DNA of 64,000 nucleotides, from positions 10,310 through 74,309 of the forward strand of contig CAXPEB010000039.1 of the NCBI GenBank assembly GCA_964215915.1, given 5' to 3'. Each line of letters begins with the position of its first letter. Position 1 is the stretch's first letter. A program made the translations under genes and the position numbers. Below are positions 54,201 to 62,179 of this stretch, one piece after another. Source of the stretch: UBA8524 sp964215915. Lineage in GTDB: Bacteria > Bacteroidota > Bacteroidia > UBA8524. Under the pieces are notes generated by a model that worked only from the letters and a program-made list of their open reading frames with translations, did no database searches and was not told the origin of the DNA.

Positions 54201-56294
54201 CAGGTAATCCATACCTGAAGCATCCGTACCCGGCTGACTGATAATCAGTGTGCCGCCGGATAATTCCACGATGGTAGAAGGACTGGTCAGCCCGAAACTC
54301 GGCTGGGTTCCCGTATTCCCTTGTGTAGCCACACGCACAATACCTCCCGACTGCCGGAAGGACGTTGCATTGGTACTGAACAGCGGGCCGCTGACATTCA
54401 GCTCTCCGCCTTCTATACGTATATCAAAAGAACCACTCAGGCTGTTCTGGTCGGTGAGGCCGGCATTAAAAACGCCCTTACGAAGGGTAAGCCCGCCCTC
54501 TATCGAATAATCTTCCGGCAATCCCACCACTTCCAGACTGTCGTTGTCGATCACGATCGCTCCAAGAGAAGGGATCTCCGGACCTCCGGCATTAAAAAGC
54601 CGGGTCTCCAGTTTGAAGTTGCCGGAGAAAGCAATTACGCCGACCATGGAAGATGCTCTCAGGAAACCGGCACCGGAATACAGGTCTTCATTCGACCCGC
54701 GTACACTGAGTTTAGAGGGGTGTACCAACACCGAGTCATTCAACCCGCTGCGTTGCACCACCAGTTCATAAAGGTCATTGACCTGCGGGTTACCGTAAAA
54801 TTCCGAAAACCCGATGTTGTAGAAATTGAGTATGGCACCCACCTCGTTCACCACGTTGCCCGTATCGTACAACTTGAGGATACCGTCATTGATCAGGTTA
54901 CCCCGGATGAGCAGGTGGTTATTGAAGTTGGTGTATTTCGGGGATTGAGCCACGCGAACCGCCCCGTTCGGGTTGATCCTCAGGTCATCGCCAATTTCCA
55001 GGCTGTTCTGGAAGGTAGAATCCTGGAAAACCAGGGTTCCATTGTCGGCTACCAGGTTATAACATTTGGCATTGGCAACATCCAGCGTAACCGTAAGGTT
55101 ATTGCTAATCACCACGCTATCGAAATGGGAGGGGATAAACCCGCCCCAGGTACCGGTATCCGACCACAGTCCACTGTTTTTTACTTCCACCAGCCTGGGA
55201 GGAAGGGTGGTGAATGACAGGGTATTGCTGAAATTGGAAAAGTCGCCTTCGTTGTATCCTCTAACTTTAAAGGTGTAAGTCTCGGAAGGTTTCAGTCCGG
55301 TCAATTGCAGGTAGTTGACATTCTTATTGAATTCCTGTTCCGGAAGGAAATTTCCGTTACGGTCGACTTTGAACAGCTGGAACTTCAGCTCGTCGGTAGA
55401 GTTATCGTCCCAATAGATCAGTGCGGAATCCTGGCGGATATTGAACACCCTCAGGTTCCCGGGGGCACTCATTGCTGCCGGTAAGAAAAGGAAGCGGCGG
55501 CAGCTTGTATCGTTCATGCTGTGAAGGCCGGGGATGAAGCCGGTATCACTGCTGTTGTACAGTGCATCAATCTCGCTGGTATATTCATCCGACTGGTCAA
55601 CGGTTCTAAATGTATCGAGGCCGGAAAGCGCCTTATAGGAAAAGTTACCGAGTGCACTGCTTCTTGAAATCCCGATGGTTGCCGTCACAGCATTGGCGGA
55701 ACCTGCGGTTACACGCATGCTGGCGTAAACATATTCAATGGCTCCGGAAGCTTCGTAAATCCGGGCCTGATAGCGGCTTTCAGAACCGGGAGTGGTATTG
55801 CCGTTGCCGGGCAGGTAGCTGACCCATTCCACCACAAAGCAGCGGTTGGGAGCGGTGCCTGACAAAGTCGTGCGTACTTCTTTTACAGTCTGAAAATCCC
55901 AGAATGGAGCAATAACTCCCTGGTTGATGTAATTGTTACTGGTACCAAGTTGAAAGCTATTTCCGGCAGAATTGGGGAACAGGAAAGGCTCGGTAGGCAC
56001 CCCCGTGTTTCCCAATGCGATATACCCGGAAGTACCGATCAGGTAATTGCGGTATACCTTACCCAGAAATACGACATCAAACGGAAGCGACTGAATAGCG
56101 GTATTCTGGTTAGCGGAATACGCCTGGAATACGCTGTTGCTTCCGGAAAAATCGATCTGATTTCCATTCCGGTCCTTGTGGATGGATGCCAGGGTATCCG
56201 TGGTGAAGGCATAAGCCCGTGAATCCTGGGCACTACCCTCTCGGGCCAATGCCATCAGCAGGACGATTAACAGGAATTTGTTGATGGATTTCAT
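48297..56294 (-). CDS. giant T9SS type A cargo protein with beta-helix (2665 residues)
   Basis: Signal peptide at about residues 1-22 (LAREGSAQ). An N-terminal domain to about 270 contains IGTSGYIALGNTGVP and PFWDFQTV, seen in choice-of-anchor type surface proteins. One fibronectin type III domain lies at about 275-366, a long beta-rich repeat region (370-1220) starting VKNSGLWSDTGTWGG follows, then a right-handed parallel beta-helix at about 1225-1830 with Asn-rich rungs such as NCYFAPAPGEYAFNG, RENEVHNLVNN and LMNNLIINDNE. Eight Ig-like Cys modules (about 1835-2510), a PKD-like domain (YGWNFGNN) and a type A sorting domain (VYPNPAKEVLNVELE, LNPGVYMLVI) finish it. Beta-helices often bind or cut polysaccharides, but no catalytic residues are recognised. 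It is the longest gene in the window. Confidence 0.92.
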   Translation of the reverse strand: MKSINKFLLIVLLMALAREGSAQDSRAYAFTTDTLASIHKDRNGNQIDFSGSNSVFQAYSANQNTAIQSLPFDVVFLGKVYRNYLIGTSGYIALGNTGVPTEPFLFPNSAGNSFQLGTSNNYINQGVIAPFWDFQTVKEVRTTLSGTAPNRCFVVEWVSYLPGNGNTTPGSESRYQARIYEASGAIEYVYASMRVTAGSANAVTATIGISRSSALGNFSYKALSGLDTFRTVDQSDEYTSEIDALYNSSDTGFIPGLHSMNDTSCRRFLFLPAAMSAPGNLRVFNIRQDSALIYWDDNSTDELKFQLFKVDRNGNFLPEQEFNKNVNYLQLTGLKPSETYTFKVRGYNEGDFSNFSNTLSFTTLPPRLVEVKNSGLWSDTGTWGGFIPSHFDSVVISNNLTVTLDVANAKCYNLVADNGTLVFQDSTFQNSLEIGDDLRINPNGAVRVAQSPKYTNFNNHLLIRGNLINDGILKLYDTGNVVNEVGAILNFYNIGFSEFYGNPQVNDLYELVVQRSGLNDSVLVHPSKLSVRGSNEDLYSGAGFLRASSMVGVIAFSGNFKLETRLFNAGGPEIPSLGAIVIDNDSLEVVGLPEDYSIEGGLTLRKGVFNAGLTDQNSLSGSFDIRIEGGELNVSGPLFSTNATSFRQSGGIVRVATQGNTGTQPSFGLTSPSTIVELSGGTLIISQPGTDASGMDYLVSGNPDYSDFKGGRLRLRDDGVLTGGRAFRIGGNAPMLQVDSARNAGGEVKVTLAEALHVFGRLELSEEDRINLNDESLHLYGDSLFVEGWIEDLNGDGTLVFKGDTQSVYGNGKIRVPGIEILLTGDLSVFDLPNDSLVHSMRLGLTRGQVKHAKWLNLGDSLETVTIQVGSYAGNYNGAILDSFPAFDYADAPVILTYTNLQAPWTSGYEIPANRKVNRFIVDTDNEITLAGGLLTVGEYLGLLNGVVLTDTTNILYLQAGENTDLYAAGGAYVSGPLSRKVAAGQNGSKNFLFPVGGEAAMPLNLENLQTANTDLVLTVEHKSDTLRYDEGYKITQTDSSFGYWYIKADSQANSLDAFNLTIDYKTTDGFVRLAGGVAPDRSQSSPVVLDSIGTRLSNTSVKLRATGLSLDSINPVMYIIPAEYLGDTLYAADYKIGDGWDFRNLTELSKKLNASYIADDLTFSITDEYKTSTEEFPIFFDQMRYADGPRKITVQLDSGVFGVETTNDTKTLDPDYGMIALFGADSIEFDGTGRDILGVPTDTREWTFRTGTNGSYAAVFRFANDARHVTLKGLNIEGNSLNTSMGAVLISGTHEGWKGNDYLNFLNCYFAPAPGEYAFNGLINNGANAFNDSIRVEGCEFADFYNYYIYTLNNTGMGWKISHNHFYRINTSLNGASSMPLYLADTEASAYEISYNYFGGSEKFAGGNYWEYTGSGTISFAEFRASLDVPSVFKGNVFRNYYQSTTGSVYLTLFNFSYGHWSVNGNTFGSSSSFNDGININNYRISSVVYTPNNNYTRLHIADNEFSYIRHNSSNTTTTRGLRMIEYNANLDAVIERNKMHHFEIYSRRTGSLQDGAFVAIRIYNTADSNIIRENEVHNLVNNYNNVSYITAIGIEEGGGWIEGNKVFDFSYTSTSTSVGYLVGFHINGSRYWMIRNNMVVLDNTDYPNASVSMQGIRYYSTSSRAADILHNTVLLRGQTRNTNSYAVVCGNYAYNMVLMNNLIINDNEMTGGSTRRSFAFHGQTLLTGIVSDYNHYYARVPENLIYDQNFSIERSMENWQQQSGMDLHSTSGVLPEFFSSKDLRLTSDTVNWVFKAVGASMPAVPTDIEGDARHQGQPDLGADEFMAPLYDEPVYVSGSDTLCAGNTRTLTVSNPNTFGEVAWFGSINSFDTLHIGTTLVTGVIEHDTVFYATVFDTLKRSHRLAIPVKVVPVLSAQVINAPADSLCAGTQVELAADSAQYNTTEWFSTFDGLSPVHTGRSLLAGPLNSDTVFYLENIYDNGIRTCRSVRDSVVVLVSQAPVSGQTLSDQTVCANEQAQWQINGPDELRVYAGSFADQPIAADTFFQTPALNTSTTYYYEVFNGSCAGERKPVQVNVNPIPALPQIDSVIQACFDEDITLNPLSSGTVNWFVDDSLSTSFATGGITLSQIQSDTVLYCSNTVNGCESGRKRVSIRVKQAGVPVLLAAQTPVCSGSQSTLLAALSGNGQVEWYADANLNNLLGTGNNYTTANLTALTRIYFVGRDQLCFSETDSIDIQVSAVPTVPVITPATTVCQGTRDTLQASSNGTLQWMSSENGPVIATGASYITPVLNGNTKYYVRTELAGCISNATSVSIPVIARPEPALVISVPDACRNGSVDIEVAGNHNVEWFQNAGTTTPLASGNVFTTPALSVATTFYYETFDGQCRSQRAPVTVAVRSTPANPVLSATQPFCWGEEITAFATSANNSVVRWYATDTSSQPFLVDDRIYLGNRYTDTFFYVESFDGVCAGNRVQYRIDVIEYLRGFDLSIPDSVILGDSGVLSLSGENNNLYGWNFGNNASISSATGEGPHKISWSKTGIKKINVFVTRTQGQVTCDTVITKELVVYEPGDPNGIADVKGMDLKVYPNPAKEVLNVELELRRAQACTLMLYDATGKLCLNGTLGEVSTTHKKQIELNGLNPGVYMLVICAADDCTTYKVIIEQ

Positions 56295-56312
56295 GGTTTC
56301 TGTCAGTCTGTT

Positions 56313-59300
56313 TTAGCGGATAAGGTTTACTGTACCTTCCAGTTTGAATTCTTTAAGATTTTTGGCGAATAGCAGGTAGAAGTAGGTTCCTTCCGGAACC
56401 GGCTGTCCGTTGAAGGTTCCATCCCAGCGCTGATCCGGTGAATCGGCCTCGAACATCAGCTTGCCCCAGCGGTCGTAGATGCGGAAATTGTACTCACTGA
56501 AACCGCTTCTGGTAATCGGGCCAAAGTCGTCGTTGAACTGATCGTCATTGGGTGTGAAAACGTTCGGTATGCTGATTCCCTCAAATACGGTGACTTCTTT
56601 TTCGATGCTGTCGCGGCAACCTTTGTCGGTCAATACATACAGCACCACTTTGAACTGACCGGGTTGGGTCAGAGTATGCGTGGCCGGATCGGAGGTGTAT
56701 TCTGTTCCATCGATCACCCACTTGTCTACATTGGCATTCGGGGTAGTATTGGTCGCCGTGATATCGAGCGGAGCAAAACCCTGCTGCGGGTCCACGGTGA
56801 AATCGGCACTAGGGTTACTGTTTACCAGCACCTCTACCGAATCGGTGTACAGTGCACAAGCATCCACTTTGTACCAGTAAATGGTATTGGCAACGGGTTG
56901 TACGGTAATGCTTTTACCGGTTTCGTTGGTGCTCCAGGTACCCGGAAGGGATCCGTTTACATTCAGGACTACTTCTTCACCCGCGCAGATCTCGATAACC
57001 GGACCCGGATAGATGGTATCGCCCGGGTTGGTGAAAACTTCCACCAACTGAGAGATCTCGTTGGTACATCCGTTGGCATCCTGATACGTGTATTTTACGA
57101 TGTGGTTACCCGGTCCGACCGTTGAAGGATCAAAGTTCACGGCACTGTTTCCATCAATAAGGAATTGCCCGCCTGCCGGAGTTCCGGTCAGCATGAAGTC
57201 GTCGTCGGTACTGCAATAGGTTCCGTTCAATCCCTGTATGGCCACATTGGGAGGAACCCCAATGAAGATGGAGTCTTTGATGGATGCCGCACAGCCGTAA
57301 TTGAAATCTACATATTGGTATTCGATCACATGGTAAGAGTTCGGGCTGAAAAGGCTGGGATCGAATTGATTCCCGCCCGGCAATCCGTCGATAGTAATTA
57401 CCCCACCGCTCGGGTTGGTGGCAATCGTTACCGCAGCGCTGTTGAAGCATAAAGTCTTGGGCAATCCCACAAACTGGGGAGTCGGCAGAGGCTGAATGCT
57501 GAAATCCAGCGTATCGGCAAAGCTGCAGGAGTTGCTGTTGGTGTAAGTATAGATGAGTTGGTGCTGACCGAGACCCAGGGCTGCCGGATCGATTTCGGTA
57601 GCCGATACATTGTCAATGGTAAAGGTTCCTCCGGAAGGCGTTCCGGTAAGATTTACATTGGCTCCGTCGATACAATAATTCGGCAGGATGTTCGTGATGC
57701 TGACCTGCGGCTTATCCACCGTAAAACTGGCAACCACCGAATCCAGGCAGTTGTAAGTCGGGTCTTGGTAATAATAAACCAGGTTATGTGTTCCAACGCT
57801 CAGTTGTGCCGGGTCAAAACCGAAGACAGTCGCACCGTCCAGCACAAAGCTTCCACCTGCAGGGGTTGCGCTCAGGTTAACCGGACTGGCATTGTAGCAG
57901 TATACGGGGTTCAATCCGTTGATGGATGGCTGGTTATTGATCACATCCACAAACAGGGTATCGGAATTGGAGCAGGATCCGTCGGTATAGAAATAGGAGA
58001 TCGTATCCTGGCCGGCGGTACCGGCATAGGTCAGCGGATCATAATCGGTTACTACCTGTCCGTTCACCCGGAAAATTCCTCCGGTAGGGCTTGCACTGAG
58101 GCTCACAACGGCATCTCCCTTACAGTAATAGGCCGCAATCGGATCGATAGCCACCACCAGCGAATTGTTGATAGCGACATTGGCGGATACGCTCGCCGGA
58201 CAGGAAAGTGTGTCGGTATAAGTATAGGTCACGCTGTGGTTCCCGATGCCGAGGGTAGCCGGATCAAAAAGCGAGTCCTGCATCCCGTTGATAAAAAAGG
58301 TGCCTCCCGCTGGAGTTCCGGTGAGCACGAAGGCGGGAGCCGAAGGGCAGTATTGTCCGCCCAGGTTATTGATACTTACAACCGGCAGATACACCTCAAA
58401 CTTGGCAGTATCGTTCACGGTACATCCGTTGGCACCGGTGTCGGTGTAGTTATAGATCGCCATATGGTTTCCAAGACCGAGAGCAGCCGGGTCGATCGTA
58501 TTCTGCAGGGTATTGTTGACATAAAAAGTACCGCCGGTAGGCGTTGCCTGCAGGTTTACCACGGAGCCCGTCAGGCAGAGCCTGTTTCCGAATGAATCGA
58601 TCTTGGCCAGGGGCAGTGGGCGTATATGGATAGAGCGCGTGAGCGTGTCCGTGCTTCCGCACAGACCGTCAGCGATCAGTTTTACGTTGAAGTCGCCACC
58701 GGTACGGTAAGCGTGAAAGGCAGAAGCAGTAGGAAGCTCTGCGCTTCCGTCGCCGAAATTCCAGCGCGGGTTCTGGTAACAGCTGGCCAGGTTGGAGCTG
58801 AAGTTTACCGGAACTCCCGGACAGATGCTGTCCTGGAAATTCATGGCAAAAGGAGTCAGCGTGGGCGCCTCCCCGATTACCAGCGAATCAACGGCAAAAC
58901 CTTCCGAAGTACACTGGGTACCGGTAGAGGTAAAGCGCCATTGGAACATTACGCTGGGTTCTCCGGCCAGTTGAGAGAGGCAGCGGCGCGCATCCGACCA
59001 CTTGCCGCAATACGACTTACCGTTACAGCCTCCGCCCCAGCCGAAGGAGCAGGGGTAAGAACGGGCATTGCCACTCCATCCGGGGCGGCTGTTATTGAAC
59101 CAATTCTGTGTTTCACAGTCATCAGGGTCTCCGTTACCTCCCAGGTTCTGCCAGCTGGCTCCACCGTTGGTGGAATACTGGAGGGTTACCACCTCGTAGT
59201 TGTATTCTACTTCCACCAGGAATTTGAATACCATGTAAGGATTGGTCAGATTACTGAAATCGTAACAAGGGGTACGGAGGTAGGAGGCGTCGTTGTTACT

Positions 59301-59864
59301 ATAATAGCCCGTAAGCCCCCCGTTTGTCCAGCAGCGGTCGCCCTCCCCGGCTTTGCCGGTATAGGTTTTATTACGCGCGCCCCAAACCCAGGTAGAGTTG
59401 GTTCCACCCGAGGTAAAGCCCCCGTTATCCGACTCAAAATCCTCGTAATAGGGGAAGTTGGATATCCGCGGTACAAAAGTAAAGGTGGCCGTATCGTTGT
59501 TGCGGTTTGCGTCTCCCGCAAGCGACGTATAGACCTTTAATACATTAACCCCACCGGAACCGGCAGTCATCCCGGTAGAAAAGGTATAGTCGACAGTAGC
59601 ACCGTTATTCAGTGTACCGGTGTACGTTTCCGAAACCACCGCGCCATTATTCAGCCGGTAAGAGACCTGGAAATTCGACTCGGGAGAAGCTCCCAGATTC
59701 GCTATTCTAACCTCCACACTATCGGTGAAAGGAACAGCGGCACAATTCACGTTTGCGGCCACCGGCCGGATCACATTGGTCACAGCCAGATTCTGGGCGC
59801 GGCTTGCCGTCCAGCCCAGGATTGCAGTAATAAGTATAATGGATCTGATAAAGTTCCTTGCCAT
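56313..59864 (-). CDS. T9SS type B cargo protein with seven tandem Cys repeats (1183 residues)
   Basis: Signal peptide at about residues 1-23. A CARDB-like domain covers 24-130 (VEVRIANLGASPESNFQVSY), a MAM/choice-of-anchor domain 135-335 (FPYYEDFESDNGGF) with many Cys, and a first PKD domain lies near 345-415 (PRWNFGDGSAEL). Residues about 420-930 hold seven tandem units of about 75 residues, each with an early Cys, a TP-GG-TF-type core (LQATPTGGTFYV, LTGTPAGGTFFI, LSATPAGGSFVL), a DPAALGLGNH-like turn and a YTYTD...C end. A second PKD domain (about 1020-1090) and the type B C-terminal domain (IPNVFTPNDDQFNDDF, FRIYDRWGKLMFEA, WDGTFNGQPVPEGTYFY) follow. It is the first gene of the cargo operon and lies behind a perfect -7 element. 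Confidence 0.93.
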   Translation of the reverse strand: MARNFIRSIILITAILGWTASRAQNLAVTNVIRPVAANVNCAAVPFTDSVEVRIANLGASPESNFQVSYRLNNGAVVSETYTGTLNNGATVDYTFSTGMTAGSGGVNVLKVYTSLAGDANRNNDTATFTFVPRISNFPYYEDFESDNGGFTSGGTNSTWVWGARNKTYTGKAGEGDRCWTNGGLTGYYSNNDASYLRTPCYDFSNLTNPYMVFKFLVEVEYNYEVVTLQYSTNGGASWQNLGGNGDPDDCETQNWFNNSRPGWSGNARSYPCSFGWGGGCNGKSYCGKWSDARRCLSQLAGEPSVMFQWRFTSTGTQCTSEGFAVDSLVIGEAPTLTPFAMNFQDSICPGVPVNFSSNLASCYQNPRWNFGDGSAELPTASAFHAYRTGGDFNVKLIADGLCGSTDTLTRSIHIRPLPLAKIDSFGNRLCLTGSVVNLQATPTGGTFYVNNTLQNTIDPAALGLGNHMAIYNYTDTGANGCTVNDTAKFEVYLPVVSINNLGGQYCPSAPAFVLTGTPAGGTFFINGMQDSLFDPATLGIGNHSVTYTYTDTLSCPASVSANVAINNSLVVAIDPIAAYYCKGDAVVSLSASPTGGIFRVNGQVVTDYDPLTYAGTAGQDTISYFYTDGSCSNSDTLFVDVINNQPSINGLNPVYCYNASPVNLSATPAGGSFVLDGATVFGFDPAQLSVGTHNLVYYYQDPTYNCLDSVVASFTVDKPQVSITNILPNYCIDGANVNLTGTPSGGTFTIDNVSATEIDPAALGLGQHQLIYTYTNSNSCSFADTLDFSIQPLPTPQFVGLPKTLCFNSAAVTIATNPSGGVITIDGLPGGNQFDPSLFSPNSYHVIEYQYVDFNYGCAASIKDSIFIGVPPNVAIQGLNGTYCSTDDDFMLTGTPAGGQFLIDGNSAVNFDPSTVGPGNHIVKYTYQDANGCTNEISQLVEVFTNPGDTIYPGPVIEICAGEEVVLNVNGSLPGTWSTNETGKSITVQPVANTIYWYKVDACALYTDSVEVLVNSNPSADFTVDPQQGFAPLDITATNTTPNANVDKWVIDGTEYTSDPATHTLTQPGQFKVVLYVLTDKGCRDSIEKEVTVFEGISIPNVFTPNDDQFNDDFGPITRSGFSEYNFRIYDRWGKLMFEADSPDQRWDGTFNGQPVPEGTYFYLLFAKNLKEFKLEGTVNLIR

Positions 59865-59885
59865 TTTCCTCTTGCTTTATGGGGG

Positions 59886-59893
59886 CAAATCTA
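59886..59893 (-). promoter_or_regulatory. -7 promoter element of the giant cargo operon
   Basis: TAGATTTG on the minus strand is a perfect TAnnTTTG match 21 bases before the start at 59864. No -33 TTTG lies at the expected distance, so an activator or another sigma factor is possible. Confidence 0.5.
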
Positions 59894-60173
59894 TGGTGGA
59901 TGTTATGCCTGAATGTTACGGTCAGGTTATGCTGAAAGAATCCCGGTTTTTTTATAAGAATGCGCCCCTCCTGTTAATGGTTTATTACCCTCTGAAGCGC
60001 TGCCTGAGTCCCCGTTCCGGGATTGAACTGATAAGTAAAATGTTTTCGGCTACCGGCTGCTGACGATCAAATCAAAACCAGTTAATATTTACATAACACG
60101 AGAGAAACAATTTACTGATCCGGATCATGTTAGATTCCGGTTAATTTTTATTCAGGGACTCAGGCAACTTTAA
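59894..60173. other. intergenic region upstream of the giant cargo operon
   Basis: About 280 bases, AT-rich toward 60080-60170, without a supported gene on either strand. I see no terminator after the gene at 60174 (its stop), so read-through into the cargo operon cannot be excluded. Confidence 0.6.
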
Positions 60174-61613
60174 CTACTGAAAGCTAACCAGGCGAAACAA
60201 CACAAGGTTCTGATTTCGTATCCGGTCAAGGGAGCTTGCGTAATCGCTGAAATCGTTTTTACTGAGGCACGTGCGTGTGGTGCGAATCACCTCTTTTATT
60301 GGCCTCACGTAGTTTTCCTCCAGGTTGAAACGGGCCACCACGCGGGTGAGCAATGCCAGCTCCGAAGAGATCAGCCGGTGCTCATTGCTGAGGACATAGT
60401 TATAGATATTCAGCAGAATATTCTCAACGGCTACCCAACAGTTGTTCGAATCAAGATCACTGAAGTATTTGCGTGACCGAAGCAGGTGCGATGAGCTTTT
60501 ATCCGGGTCATTGGAGTAAAATGCTTCCAGCGCCATGAGATAATAAAAATAGTTTTTAATCCGGTTACTGAAATACTCAACATTGTTTTCAGTTGTGTAT
60601 GGATAAATCAACCCAGCAAGATCCAATCTATCGATAGTATCCGATTTTGATATTATGGATATATAGATAAAATAGAATATGGTACACTCAAACATTTTAA
60701 ACCCACTCAATGTATTTATTTTCTCCATAATATACTTTTGAGTGTTCTCAAACTGATCTTTTGAGTTGGTGAGGTAGTAGTACTTGCTGAGCAGCGATTG
60801 TATGGCGATGTCGCAATTGGGGTAGCGGTTGATCAGGAAGGAGCTGTGGTAGATGCGGTGCAGGTGAACGATCTCGCGGAACAGTTGTTTGCTTTCTTCC
60901 GGCTCCACGTTGTAATTCAGGCGGAGTGTAAGCTTGGCGCTCAGGTATAAAAACTCCGATGATTTACTCTGCAGGTGCCTGTTGATCTGTTCTACCTGTT
61001 TTAAGGCATCTTCCGCTTCATTGAGGTGCAGGGAATTCTTAAAATAAAAGAGATCCTGGGTATCGAGCAGCTTGGTATAGAACAATTCTTCCAGCCGCAT
61101 CATGGTTTGTTGTTTAAAGTCTGCATCCTTCATCAGGGAACGGTACTTTTCCAGGTTCTTTTTGTCGTGGCGGTAGATCATCATATAACAGAAATAGATC
61201 TCCTTCAGTTCGGCATAAAGTTCCAGCTCAAAACACTTCTTTTCGAGTCTTCTGAGTTCCCGTAGCAGGGTGACTGAATCGCGGGAATAGACCAGTCCAC
61301 GCAGGTTCTGCACCTTTTCCTTGGCAACGATCACCTCGTTCTTTTCCACGTCCATACGCACGTCGATGAGGTCTTCATGCAACCTGTTTTTTAAGGTATA
61401 GAACCCGGCGGGTTTGGCGGTATAGCCCATCTTTTCCAGGAGGTTGGCATGTTTGAACTCCAGCTCATCCTCTTCGCGTAACAGGTTAAATAGTTTTAGT
61501 TTTTGGGTTTGTTTCTGGATCCGTTTTCTCAGTAACTGGATCTCCTTGTTCGATAAATTTTTGACGGCAATCAAAAGATAATCCATGGCTTTCTTTTTCT
61601 CAGCGAGGAACAT
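60174..61613 (-). CDS. helical cytoplasmic protein of unknown function
   Basis: A 479-residue protein with no signal peptide or membrane helix; a start at 61586 (MDYLLIAVKNLSNKEIQLLRKRI) is an alternative to the ATG at 61613. It is mostly alpha-helical: a basic N-terminal segment with KEIQLLRKRIQKQTQKLKLF, then repeated helical pairs such as LHLNEAEDALKQVEQINRHLQ and YLSAKLTLRLNYNVEPEESKQLFREIV, in the style of TPR-like scaffolds. I recognise no named family. It is on the same strand as and 310 bases ahead of the giant cargo operon, which makes a regulatory or chaperone role for that operon a guess only. Confidence 0.7.
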   Translation of the reverse strand: MFLAEKKKAMDYLLIAVKNLSNKEIQLLRKRIQKQTQKLKLFNLLREEDELEFKHANLLEKMGYTAKPAGFYTLKNRLHEDLIDVRMDVEKNEVIVAKEKVQNLRGLVYSRDSVTLLRELRRLEKKCFELELYAELKEIYFCYMMIYRHDKKNLEKYRSLMKDADFKQQTMMRLEELFYTKLLDTQDLFYFKNSLHLNEAEDALKQVEQINRHLQSKSSEFLYLSAKLTLRLNYNVEPEESKQLFREIVHLHRIYHSSFLINRYPNCDIAIQSLLSKYYYLTNSKDQFENTQKYIMEKINTLSGFKMFECTIFYFIYISIISKSDTIDRLDLAGLIYPYTTENNVEYFSNRIKNYFYYLMALEAFYSNDPDKSSSHLLRSRKYFSDLDSNNCWVAVENILLNIYNYVLSNEHRLISSELALLTRVVARFNLEENYVRPIKEVIRTTRTCLSKNDFSDYASSLDRIRNQNLVLFRLVSFQ

Positions 61614-61876
61614 AGGCCATTCAGGTTTACGATGTGTGAAAACGGGGTCTGAGCTTATCGATTTTACCTTCTGATAATGTAAGATTTACAATTCGAAATT
61701 GCTGGGTTGAACCAGGCTTCATATTGGACATCACTCGCTCATTTCAACGCAAGTGTTTATACCTGATTTAGGTTTGGCCTTGAAATTCAAACGTGCGGGC
61801 ACTATTTCATGCCTGAAACGTAACGCATGGAAAATTTAACCGTGATATGCGGCTATACCATTAATACCGGTTGGAG

Positions 61877-62173
61877 TCAGTCAAACTGGCGAAAAATATC
61901 ACGAGCGCCATGCAGCACCCGAACAACCTCGATACCGTCCTCCAGTACAAAATAAAAGATTAGGTATTTTTGATATACAAACTGCCGAATGCCCTGCACA
62001 TACTCGTTTTTGGCGGCGCCTATGTTTGGTGAATGGGCCAAGTCGTCCATTGCCTGATCGAGCATACCTATAAACCGCTCCGCATTTTTCGGATTGCCAT
62101 TATCTACGGCGATGTAGTGCCATATCCGGTACAGGTCTTCATTTGCCTGTTTGGTTTTCCTTACAATTGCCAC
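61877..62173 (-). CDS. parE: ParE/RelE-type toxin of a type II toxin-antitoxin pair
   Basis: A 98-residue protein with the ParE/RelE toxin fold: an N-terminal strand and helices (ANEDLYRIWHYIAVDNGN, KNAERFIGMLDQAMDDLA), then the beta-sheet with SPNIGAAKNEYVQGIRQFVYQKYLIFYFV and the terminal EVVRVLHGARDIFRQF. The RVLHGARD ending is typical of ParE. ParE toxins block DNA gyrase, but RelE-type relatives cut mRNA, so the target is inferred only from the ParD-like antitoxin partner. It follows the antitoxin gene by six bases. Confidence 0.93.
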   Translation of the reverse strand: MAIVRKTKQANEDLYRIWHYIAVDNGNPKNAERFIGMLDQAMDDLAHSPNIGAAKNEYVQGIRQFVYQKYLIFYFVLEDGIEVVRVLHGARDIFRQFD

Positions 62174-62179
62174 AAGAAT

